Origin: Hyphomicrobium_A sp963724945
GTDB lineage: Bacteria; Pseudomonadota; Alphaproteobacteria; Rhizobiales; Hyphomicrobiaceae
DNA length: 64,000 nt
Reading direction: 5' to 3'
NCBI GenBank assembly: GCA_963724945.1
Contig: CAVRWL010000001.1
Location: 124,001 to 188,000 of the forward strand
Part shown: positions 54,973 through 62,439 of the stretch, piece after piece
Layout of the letters: every line of letters starts with the position of its first letter
Numbering within the stretch: the first letter of the stretch is position 1
Program-made: the position numbers and the translations under genes
Notes under the pieces: generated by a model
Seen by the model: the letters and a program-made list of their open reading frames with translations, nothing else
Told to the model about the DNA's origin: nothing
The model's database searches: none

Positions 54973-57753
54973 TCAATCGGCGGCCTGGTCGTCTTCGCCC
55001 TCGCCGGTCTCGGAACCATTCTCCGGCTCCTCATCGCCCTCGTCGGGGATGTGCTCGACGGAGACGACATGCTCCTCCGCATCCGTCTTGAAGACGCGCA
55101 CGCCTTGCGTGTTGCGCCCGGCGATGCGCACGTCGTCCACAGGGCAGCGGATGAGCTGGCCGCCGTCCGTCACCAGCATGATCTGATCGCTCTGCGCCAC
55201 CGGCAACGAGGCGACGAGCGGCCCGTTGCGCTCGTTGACCACCATGGCGACGATGCCTTTGCCGCCGCGGCCCGAGGTCCGGTACTCGTAGGACGAGGTC
55301 CGCTTGCCGAACCCATTTTGCGAGACGGTCAGCACGAACTGCTCCTTGGCGCCGAGCTCGGCATAGCGCTCCGACGTCAGCTCGCCCTCGCCTTCGACGA
55401 CCTCCTCCTCGTCACCCTCGGCGACGGCGTCCTCCGCCACCTCCTCGCCTTGCGCCCGGCGCAGCATGTTGGCCTGCTTCAGATACTGCGCGCGCTCGGA
55501 CGCTTCTGTATCGACGTGGGTCAGCACGGTCATGGAGATAATGTGATCGTCGTCGTCGAGTTTGATACCGCGCACGCCGTCGGAATCGCGGCCCTTGAAC
55601 AGGCGCACCTCGTCCTGCAGCAGGAAGCGGATGCAGCGGCCCTGCGCCGTGGTCAGCAGCACGTCGTTCTCGGGCGTGCAGATTTCCACCGCGACGATCT
55701 GATCGCCCTCGTCGAGCTTCATGGCGATCTTGCCGTTGCGGTTGATGTTCTCGAAGTCGGCGAGCGCGTTGCGCCGCACCTTGCCGGAACGCGTGGCGAA
55801 GGCGAGCTGCAGCGCCGCCCACGTCTCGGGATCCTCCGGCAGCGGCAGGATCGAGGTGATCACCTCGCCTTGCGCGAGCGGCAGCAGATTGACGAGCGCC
55901 TTGCCGATCGCCTGCGGTGTTGCCGCCGGCAGGCGCCACACCTTCATGCGGTAGCACATGCCGCGCGAGGAGAAGAACAAGACCGGCGTGTGCGTGGAGG
56001 CGATGAACAGCTTGGTGACGACGTCCTCCTCGCGCGTCGACATGCCGGAGCGCCCCTTGCCGCCGCGCCGCTGGGCGCGATAGGTCGCGAGCGGCACGCG
56101 CTTGACGTAGCCTTTGAGCGACACGGTGACGACGCAGTCCTCGCGCTGGATCAGATCCTCGTCCTCGACCTCGCCCTCGATGTCGACGATCTCGGTCTTG
56201 CGCGGGGTCGAGAACTCGGCCTTGAGGTCGCCCAGCTCCTTCTTGACGATCTCGACGACGCGCAGGCGCGAGGCGAGGATCGCCAGGTACTCCTTGATCT
56301 CCCCGCCGATCTTGTTGAGCTCGTCGGCGATCTCATCGCGCCCGAGCGCGGTCAGGCGGGCAAGGCGCAACTCGAGGATGGCCTTGGCCTGCTCCTCCGA
56401 CAGCCGATAGGTCCCCTCGGTCGAGACCTTGTGGCGCGGGTCGGCGATGAGCTCCACGAGCGGAGCGATGTCGCGCGCCGGCCAATTGCGCTCCATCAAT
56501 TGCTCGCGCGCCTCCGCCGGACTTGGCGCGTGGCGGATGAGCTTGATCACCTCGTCGATGTTGGCGACCGCGATGGCGAGGCCGACGAGCACGTGCGCGC
56601 GCTCGCGCGCCTTCGACAGCAAATGCTTGGTGCGCCGGCTCACGACCTCCTCGCGGAAGACCGTGAACGCCTCGATCATGTCCTTGAGGTTGAGCATCTC
56701 GGGCCGGCCGCCGTTGATCGCCAGCATGTTGGCGCCGAAGGTCGTTTGCAGGTCCGAGTAGCGCCAGAGCTGGTTCAAGACGACGTCGGCCACGGCGTCG
56801 CGCTTCAGCTCGATGACGACGCGCATGCCCTCGCGGTTACTCTCGTCCCAGATGTCGGCGATGCCCTCGATGCGCTTGTCGCGCACGGCGTCGGCGATCT
56901 TCTCGATCAGCGTCTTCTTGTTCACCTGGTAAGGGATGGCAGTGACGATGAGCGCATCGCGGTCCTTGCGGATCTCCTCCACCTCGACGCGCGCGCGCAT
57001 GATGATGGAGCCGCGGCCCTTATGGTAGGCGGAGAGGATGCCGCTGCGGCCGAGGATCAGGCCGCCCGTGGGGAAATCAGGCCCGGGAATGATCTGGCAC
57101 AGCTCGTCGATGGAGATCTCGGGATTGTCGAGGTGGGCCAGGCACGCATCGATCACCTCGCCCAAGTTGTGCGGAGGGATGTTGGTCGCCATGCCGACGG
57201 CGATGCCGCCGGCGCCGTTGACCAAAAGGTTGGGGAACTTGGCCGGGAGCACGCTCGGCTCACTTAGCGTGCCGTCGTAGTTCTCGCGGAACTCGACGGT
57301 GTCCTTGTCGAGATCGTCGAGCAGCGCCATCGCCACCTTGGCGAGCCGACACTCGGTGTAACGCTCGGCCGCGGGCGGATCGCCGTCGACGGAGCCGAAG
57401 TTGCCCTGGCCGTCGATGAGCGGCAAGCGCACGGAGAAGTCCTGGGCCAGGCGCACGAGCGCGTCGTAGATGGCGAGGTTGCCGTGCGGGTGGTATTTGC
57501 CCATCACCTCGCCGACCACGCGCGCCGATTTGACGTGCTTCTTGTTGGGCTCGAGCCCCAGCTCGCTCATCGCGTAGAGGATGCGCCGGTGCACGGGCTT
57601 CAACCCGTCGCGTATGTCCGGCAGCGCACGCGAGATGATCACGCTCATCGCGTACTCGAGGTAGGAGCGCTTCATCTCGTCGGAGATGGAGACGGGGCGG
57701 ATGTCGCTCGGCTCCTTGCCGCCGGGTCTTTCGTCGTCGGTGCTGTCGGCCAC
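54973..57753 (-). CDS. gyrA: DNA gyrase subunit A
   Basis: Breaks and rejoins DNA to introduce negative supercoils, with GyrB. SDIRPVSISDEMKRSYLEYA opens the core; the catalytic Tyr is in AAERYTECRLAKVA; the GyrA box is QRRGGKG. The carboxy terminus is an acidic tail (PDEGDEEPENGSETGEGEDD). At the quinolone-resistance region the sequence is HPHGNLAIYDALVR, so the residues equal to E. coli Asp82 and Ser83 are Asn and Leu, while Asp87 is kept. GTG 57753 gives 926 residues; the longer upstream reading crosses a 13-base tandem repeat and is unlikely. Confidence 0.95.
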   Translation of the reverse strand: MADSTDDERPGGKEPSDIRPVSISDEMKRSYLEYAMSVIISRALPDIRDGLKPVHRRILYAMSELGLEPNKKHVKSARVVGEVMGKYHPHGNLAIYDALVRLAQDFSVRLPLIDGQGNFGSVDGDPPAAERYTECRLAKVAMALLDDLDKDTVEFRENYDGTLSEPSVLPAKFPNLLVNGAGGIAVGMATNIPPHNLGEVIDACLAHLDNPEISIDELCQIIPGPDFPTGGLILGRSGILSAYHKGRGSIIMRARVEVEEIRKDRDALIVTAIPYQVNKKTLIEKIADAVRDKRIEGIADIWDESNREGMRVVIELKRDAVADVVLNQLWRYSDLQTTFGANMLAINGGRPEMLNLKDMIEAFTVFREEVVSRRTKHLLSKARERAHVLVGLAIAVANIDEVIKLIRHAPSPAEAREQLMERNWPARDIAPLVELIADPRHKVSTEGTYRLSEEQAKAILELRLARLTALGRDEIADELNKIGGEIKEYLAILASRLRVVEIVKKELGDLKAEFSTPRKTEIVDIEGEVEDEDLIQREDCVVTVSLKGYVKRVPLATYRAQRRGGKGRSGMSTREEDVVTKLFIASTHTPVLFFSSRGMCYRMKVWRLPAATPQAIGKALVNLLPLAQGEVITSILPLPEDPETWAALQLAFATRSGKVRRNALADFENINRNGKIAMKLDEGDQIVAVEICTPENDVLLTTAQGRCIRFLLQDEVRLFKGRDSDGVRGIKLDDDDHIISMTVLTHVDTEASERAQYLKQANMLRRAQGEEVAEDAVAEGDEEEVVEGEGELTSERYAELGAKEQFVLTVSQNGFGKRTSSYEYRTSGRGGKGIVAMVVNERNGPLVASLPVAQSDQIMLVTDGGQLIRCPVDDVRIAGRNTQGVRVFKTDAEEHVVSVEHIPDEGDEEPENGSETGEGEDDQAAD

Positions 57754-57782
57754 TTTGAGGTTGTCCGCTGGGGGCTGGCGCC

Positions 57783-57821
57783 AAGTCTGCTGGCGAAGTC
57801 TGCTGGCGAAGTCTGCTGGCG
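57783..57821. repeat. Three perfect 13-base tandem repeats upstream of gyrA
   Basis: AAGTCTGCTGGCG is repeated three times without change (57783-57795, 57796-57808, 57809-57821), followed by a degenerate fourth unit. It lies 30 bases before the chosen gyrA start, in its leader. Confidence 0.9.
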
Positions 57822-57834
57822 AGGTCTCTGAGGC

Positions 57835-58086
57835 GAACGGCGACGCACGCCGTCGGGCGTGCGTCGCAAGGGGCGAGTTTGCCTGCAAGAATAGCCTAAA
57901 ACGCACCCGTAAAGCAACGCGAGCCGGTCGCCGATCCGGGGCCCACGTGTGCAGAATTTATCGTGTTATACCAATGCCTTGCGAAGAGTTGCCGATGCCG
58001 TCACAAAGCGTTCGCGGCGTCTTGTCCGCGACACAAGGAACCGCTAGAGCAGCGGCGCGCCGGAACGTGGTTAACGCCAGCGGCGT
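57835..58086. other. gyrA upstream intergenic sequence
   Basis: Part of a ~540-base gene-free stretch between gyrA and the PRC-barrel gene. The gyrA promoter should be here. I see no gene; the notable structures are listed separately on either side. Confidence 0.4.
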
Positions 58087-58162
58087 CTAGTGTGATGATC
58101 GAGAAATTCGCCGCCGCTCGCGGCACGCTTGTGAGCGAATTTCTCGATCTGAATCACACTAG
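58087..58162. repeat. CTAG-ended palindromic element 1
   Basis: CTAGTGTGAT at the left pairs with ATCACACTAG at the right, and inside ATCGAGAAATTCGC pairs with GCGAATTTCTCGAT, leaving a loop of about 22 bases. The whole 76-base unit can form a long hairpin or cruciform. Confidence 0.85.
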
Positions 58163-58175
58163 CAACTCTATGAAA

Positions 58176-58255
58176 CTAGTGTCCCTTTTGATTGCGAAGT
58201 TCGCCTGGGGGACCTGGCATCAAACACGGGGCGAACTTCGCGATCGGGACACTAG
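58176..58255. repeat. CTAG-ended palindromic element 2
   Basis: CTAGTGTCCC pairs with GGGACACTAG, and GCGAAGTTCGCC with GGCGAACTTCGC. It is 80 bases long, 13 bases from element 1, with the same two-stem plan and the same CTAGTGT ends but different inner sequence, so both belong to one family. Confidence 0.85.
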
Positions 58256-58298
58256 GACGGGCACGGGGACCCGCGCCCGCGATCAAAGGGAGAGTTCG

Positions 58299-59015
58299 AT
58301 GAAGAGAGGCGTGCTGACCTTGGCGGCCATCGCGGCGCTGTGCGCGCTGCCGGCGCTCGCCGACCCGGCGCAGGTGCCGGCGGACGTGTTTATCCCGACG
58401 CAAGGCGAGGGCCAGTATCTGGCGAGAGATCTCATACTCTTCGCCAAGGTGCACAACGCTGAGGGTCGCATTATCGGCGACGTCGAGGACCTCATCCTCA
58501 ACAGCGACAATCAGGTCGTGGGCATCGTCATGGGAACAGGCGGCTTCGCCGGGTTCGGCGAGAAGCGCATCGCCGTTCGCTTGAACGCGCTGCAGATCAA
58601 GAACGAGGACGGCACGATCACGGTATCGCTGCCGCAGGCGACGAAGGAGGTGCTCGACGCACTTCCCCCCTTCAAGCGCGCAAAGCCGCCGAAGTCGCTG
58701 CTCGACCGTGCGATCGAGCGGGCCAAGGAGCTCACCGACAAGAGCAGCGTCACGGCGGAGGACGCCTATAAGAAGGCCAAGAAGGAGGCCGGCCCTGCGC
58801 TCGAGAAAGCGAAGGAGACGGCCAAGAGCGCTCTCGAGGAAGCCAAGGAGAAGGCCGCGCCTGCGCTGGAGAAGGCGGGCGAGGTGGCGAAGGGCGCCTA
58901 CGATGGTGCCAAGAATGCGCTCGATAAGCCCGCGACCGAGCCGCCAGCTTCACCGCCCGCGACGCCCGCTCCATCAGGCGAGCCGGCACCTGAGGCGCCT
59001 GCGACGCAGCCCTAA
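58299..59015 (+). CDS. Exported PRC-barrel protein with LEA-like helical tail
   Basis: 238 residues: signal peptide (VLTLAAIAALCALPALA), a PRC-barrel domain (about residues 40-120: LILFAKVHNAEGRIIGDVED, NQVVGIVMGTGGF), then a long Lys/Glu/Ala helix (about 140-210) built from near-repeats such as GPALEKAKETAKSALEEAKE, and a Pro/Ala/Thr tail. The helix resembles LEA or apolipoprotein stretches. PRC-barrel proteins bind RNA or protein in various settings; exported ones are of unknown role, often stress-linked. AAAGGGAGAG precedes ATG 58299. Confidence 0.85.
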   Translation: MKRGVLTLAAIAALCALPALADPAQVPADVFIPTQGEGQYLARDLILFAKVHNAEGRIIGDVEDLILNSDNQVVGIVMGTGGFAGFGEKRIAVRLNALQIKNEDGTITVSLPQATKEVLDALPPFKRAKPPKSLLDRAIERAKELTDKSSVTAEDAYKKAKKEAGPALEKAKETAKSALEEAKEKAAPALEKAGEVAKGAYDGAKNALDKPATEPPASPPATPAPSGEPAPEAPATQP

Positions 59016-59027
59016 CACACGAACGCA

Positions 59028-59057
59028 AAAGAGCCCCGCGCCAAGGCGGGGCTCTTT
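59028..59057. terminator. Bidirectional rho-independent terminator
   Basis: AAAGAGCCCCGC pairs perfectly with GCGGGGCTCTTT around a six-base loop, with A and T runs on both sides. It separates the convergent PRC-barrel gene and three-repeat gene. Confidence 0.93.
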
Positions 59058-59083
59058 CATTGGTCGCAGAGCGCAGATGCGAG

Positions 59084-60274
59084 CTACTGGCGCCCGTCGA
59101 CGCACAGCCGCGCGGCGCCCTTGAAACTTGGGATCGAGCTGTAGACCAGATCGACCTGCTTGATCGCGCGCCGCTCCCCGCGCAAATCGAGCGGCCGCGT
59201 CTCGCTGCCGGCGCGGATGTGCGACTTCACGTCGAAAGCGTCGACCGGCCCGTGCTCGTACTCGACCTTGAGGCTGAGGATCAGCACATCGGAGCGCTCG
59301 ACGCGCAGGCGAATGGCGCTGAAGCGGCCTTCGCGGCGCCCCACGTTGATCACGTCGTGGTCGGCGCCGAAGCCGACCTTCTGACAGCCGAGCTCCTCCC
59401 AGTGGTCGCCGGGACCGGCATGATCGCCATCCCTATGATCGCCATCCCTATGATCTGGGGCGCCGCCGCTCTGCAGGCCGTAGACCGCCACCGTCGCGCG
59501 CTCGCCGCGCCCGCGCGTGCGATACACAAGCTCGATGCGATCGATGACGCGGTCGTCGCCTATCAGGTCGATGGCGCGCGTACGTCCGCCTTCACGGATG
59601 CGCTCGCGCACGGCCACGTCCTGCGGCGCCCCGCGGTGGAAGAAGACCTTGAGGTCTTGGATCTCCACATCGTTGTCCTTGACCTCGAGCCGGATCTTGT
59701 TGAAGCGCCCTTCCTTGCGGCCCACCGGAATGACATCGCGGTCGACGCGGCGATCCACCTTCTTCTCGCCCAGTAGCTCCCAGTTCTCCTGCACCGCCTT
59801 CTCGCCGTAGACAGCGACGGTCGCGCGCCCGTGAAAGCTCGGTCGCGACTTGTAGACGAGCTCGATGCGGTCGATCCCGCGGGCGTCGCCGATGAGATCG
59901 AGCGGCCGCGTGCGTTGGCCTTTGCGGATGAACTCGCGCACGGCCACGTCCTGCGGCGGCCCGTGCACGAAGAAGACCTTGAGAGACAGCATCTCCACGT
60001 CGCTGTCGCGCACCTCCAGCGCGATCTTCGAGTAGCGCCCCTCCTGCCGTCCCACGCGAATCGTGTCGTGATCGACACCGAAGCCGACTTTCTGCTCCCC
60101 GAGCAGCTCCCAATCACCGCCGCGGTCTGTCGGCCCGCGATCGGGTGGTCCGCGGTCAAATCCGCGATCGCCGCCGCGGTCGTGGTCTCGCGGCTCGGCT
60201 GCGGCCGCACCCGCGAGAAGCGGCATCGCAATCAATAAAGTCATTGAAGATGCCAAGATCGATTTCAACAGCAT
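59084..60274 (-). CDS. Exported protein with three ~100-residue tandem domains (DUF2541-like)
   Basis: 396 residues with a signal peptide (LASSMTLLIAMPLLAGAAAA), an Arg/Asp/Gly-rich spacer, then three homologous domains beginning WELLGEQKVGFGVDHD, WELLGEKKVDRRVDRD and WEELGCQKVGFGADHD. Each continues with VGR-x-EGR(Y/F), a beta-rich core, an (R)T-R-(P/A)-(L/I)-DL turn and a final Tyr-rich strand. The linker before the third has HRDGDHRDGDH. The fold resembles DUF2541 from memory; function unknown. GGAGGAGAG before ATG 60274 fixes the start. Domain repetition suggests binding to an extended periplasmic or surface ligand. Confidence 0.78.
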   Translation of the reverse strand: MLLKSILASSMTLLIAMPLLAGAAAAEPRDHDRGGDRGFDRGPPDRGPTDRGGDWELLGEQKVGFGVDHDTIRVGRQEGRYSKIALEVRDSDVEMLSLKVFFVHGPPQDVAVREFIRKGQRTRPLDLIGDARGIDRIELVYKSRPSFHGRATVAVYGEKAVQENWELLGEKKVDRRVDRDVIPVGRKEGRFNKIRLEVKDNDVEIQDLKVFFHRGAPQDVAVRERIREGGRTRAIDLIGDDRVIDRIELVYRTRGRGERATVAVYGLQSGGAPDHRDGDHRDGDHAGPGDHWEELGCQKVGFGADHDVINVGRREGRFSAIRLRVERSDVLILSLKVEYEHGPVDAFDVKSHIRAGSETRPLDLRGERRAIKQVDLVYSSIPSFKGAARLCVDGRQ

Positions 60275-60402
60275 TACGCTCTCCTCCGTAGCCGGCGAAC
60301 TCGTGCCGCCGTACAAGATCAATCTGCCCACTGCCGGAGACCAAATTGTGATACCGCAGCGCAACGTCCGTGTCGGCGTCGGGCCTCGGCAGCGATGCTG
60401 CC

Positions 60403-61455
60403 ATGCGGCAGGCAGGTAAAGGAAACGTGGCTTCGGGCAGCTCCAGAACGGTCGTCCTCGTCGCGCTGGCGGCCAATCTCGGCATCGCGCTCGCGAAGTT
60501 CGCCGCGGCCGTCTGGACGCGCTCGTCGGCTATGCTGTCGGAGGCGATCCATTCCCTCGTCGACACCTCCAACCAGGCGCTGCTGCTCTATGGGCTCTAC
60601 CGCGCCCGGCGCCCGGCCGATGCGCGCCATCCCTTCGGCCACTCCAAGGAGATCTATTTCTGGAGCTTCGTCGTCGCCGTGCTGTTGTTCTCGTTGGGCG
60701 CCGGGGTGTCGATCTATGAAGGCATCGAGAAGCTGCGCCACCCGCACCCGATCGGCGATTTCTGGGTGAACTACGCGGTGCTCGCGATCGCCCTCGCGCT
60801 CGAGAGCGTCTCCGCGATGAAGGCGCTATCGGCCTTTAAGTTCCGGCGCGGCCCGCGCGGCTTGCTCGCGGCGCTACGCGCCACCAAGGATGCCGCTCTC
60901 TTCACCGTGCTGCTCGAGGACGTCGCGGCCGTCACCGGTCTGCTGATCGCGCTCGCGGCGCTTCTTTGCGTGCAGTTTCTGGGTTGGCAGCAGGCCGACG
61001 CGGTCGCCTCCATCCTCATCGGGCTGCTGCTCGCCGCCGTCGCCGCCTTCATGAGCATCGAGATCAAGAGCCTGCTCGTCGGCGAGGCGGCCAATCCGAA
61101 GGTGCTGGCCGGCATCGAGGCTATTTTGCGCAGCGAGGTGGGCCCGCGCGGGCCGCTTATCGCCATCAACGAGATCCGCACCATGCATCTCGGACCCGAC
61201 GACGTGCTCGTGGCGGCGAGCGTCGATGCGATGGACGCGATCCCGGCCGCGGAGGTGGAGCGGGTCACCTCGCAGCTGGAGCGCGCGATCAAGGCGAGAT
61301 ACCCCGAGGTGCGCCGCCTCTTCATCGAGACGCAGTCGGTCGCGGGCCACAAGGCGGCGGAGACGGGCGGCGCGAAAGCGACGGGCACGGCCTCCGATGC
61401 CGCGCCGCCGCTGAGCCGCAAGGCCAAGAAGCGCGCCAAGAAACAGAAGAGCTAG
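60403..61455 (+). CDS. Cation diffusion facilitator family transporter, SLC30A9-like
   Basis: 350-residue metal efflux or exchange protein of the inner membrane with six helices and a cytosolic domain. SEAIHSLVDTSNQALLLYGL carries the HxxxD metal pair of helix 2. In helix 5 the usual HxxxD reads VLLEDVAAVTG, so only the Asp remains, as in the SLC30A9-type clade. The tail is Lys-rich (KAKKRAKKQKS). ATG 60403 chosen over an upstream GTG at 60370. Divergent from the three-repeat gene by about 130 bases. Confidence 0.9.
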   Translation: MRQAGKGNVASGSSRTVVLVALAANLGIALAKFAAAVWTRSSAMLSEAIHSLVDTSNQALLLYGLYRARRPADARHPFGHSKEIYFWSFVVAVLLFSLGAGVSIYEGIEKLRHPHPIGDFWVNYAVLAIALALESVSAMKALSAFKFRRGPRGLLAALRATKDAALFTVLLEDVAAVTGLLIALAALLCVQFLGWQQADAVASILIGLLLAAVAAFMSIEIKSLLVGEAANPKVLAGIEAILRSEVGPRGPLIAINEIRTMHLGPDDVLVAASVDAMDAIPAAEVERVTSQLERAIKARYPEVRRLFIETQSVAGHKAAETGGAKATGTASDAAPPLSRKAKKRAKKQKS

Positions 61456-61517
61456 TCAAAGCGCGCTGCCCACCTCACCCACTCAACTCAATTTCCTCTG
61501 AATTTTTCACGGAGACT

Positions 61518-61614
61518 TGCGTGGGTCCCGCTCTACAGCGGGATGACGTGCCTGGGTGGGCGCGCCGAATGCCTTCTCTCCACCGTCATCCCGACGAAGG
61601 TCGGGACCCACGCC
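61518..61614. repeat. Inverted intergenic repeat GTGGGTCCC ... GGGACCCAC
   Basis: GCGTGGGTCCC and CGGGATGACG on the left are mirrored by CGTCATCCCG and GGGACCCACGC on the right, about 97 bases in all. This CGTCATCCCG-type palindrome is a widespread intergenic family in alphaproteobacteria. It lies between convergent CDF and ssb genes, where it may help end transcription. Confidence 0.8.
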
Positions 61615-61666
61615 AGCTTCAGCAATCGCTCTTGGTGAAGGCGAGTCGCGCCGAGAGCTGACGGTC

Positions 61667-62173
61667 CTAGAACGGGATCTCGTCGTCGAGCTGCTTGTCG
61701 AAGCCGCCCTTCGTGGCTGAGCTCTTGCCGCCGCGCGGGGCATCGCCGTAGCCGTTGTCGGAGCCGCCATAGTCGGCCTGGCCGTTCTCCTGCATCCCGG
61801 CCCCGGCGCCAGTCCCGCCCGAGCGCCCGTCGAGCATCGTCAGGTTGCCGTTGAAGCCCTGCAGCACCACCTCGGTGGAGTAGCGGTCCTGGCCGTCCTG
61901 GCCCTGCCACTTGCGCGTCTGCAGCGAGCCCTCGATGAACACCTTGGAGCCCTTCTTCAGGTACTGCTCGGCGATCTTGCACAGGTTCTCGTTGAAGATC
62001 ACGACGGAGTGCCACTCCGTCTTCTCGCGCCGCTCGCCCGTCGCCTTGTCGCGCCAGGTGTCGCTGGTGGCGATGCGCAAATTCGCGATCGGACGCCCGT
62101 CCTGGGTGCGGCGGATCTCGGGATCCTTGCCGAGGTTGCCGATCAAGATCACCTTGTTGACGGAACCAGCCAT
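61667..62173 (-). CDS. ssb: Single-stranded DNA-binding protein
   Basis: 168 residues: OB-fold domain (SVNKVILIGNLGKDPEIRRT, WHSVVIFNENLCKIAEQYLK), Gly-rich flexible linker and the acidic protein-interaction tip DDEIPF. It coats single-stranded DNA in replication and repair. A LexA-type site lies 208 bases before the start. Confidence 0.97.
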   Translation of the reverse strand: MAGSVNKVILIGNLGKDPEIRRTQDGRPIANLRIATSDTWRDKATGERREKTEWHSVVIFNENLCKIAEQYLKKGSKVFIEGSLQTRKWQGQDGQDRYSTEVVLQGFNGNLTMLDGRSGGTGAGAGMQENGQADYGGSDNGYGDAPRGGKSSATKGGFDKQLDDEIPF

Positions 62174-62380
62174 AGCCTTGCACTCCTCAATCTGTCGGCC
62201 CCGCGCCTGGCACGCCGGCGGGACCTCGTGAAACCCTAAAAACGGAGCGCACCGCCGCCAGACGGCGGCAGACGCGGCACACCCCGAATCGTCGCCTCAA
62301 CCCTAGTCCGGCAACGGCCGCGCACCGCTGGCGGCGTCCCGGTCGGCTCGAGTTGTCCACGCCTTTCGGCGCGGCTCGAT

Positions 62381-62395
62381 GTTCCGCTTATGTTC
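62381..62395. promoter_or_regulatory. Alphaproteobacterial LexA (SOS) box GTTC-N7-GTTC
   Basis: GTTCCGCTTATGTTC is an exact match to the GTTC-N7-GTTC operator used by LexA in alphaproteobacteria. The only gene it can serve in this interval is ssb, since the other neighbour is transcribed towards it and ends there. Confidence 0.7.
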
Positions 62396-62439
62396 TACAA
62401 TTAGGACAGGCCTGAGGCTTTGGCAAGGGGCACGCCGCC

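Noticed and set aside
57480..57530. Claim of acquired drug resistance from GyrA Asn-Leu
   Set aside because: Some alphaproteobacterial lineages may carry non-Ser residues naturally; sequence alone cannot tell acquired from ancestral, so only the residues are reported.
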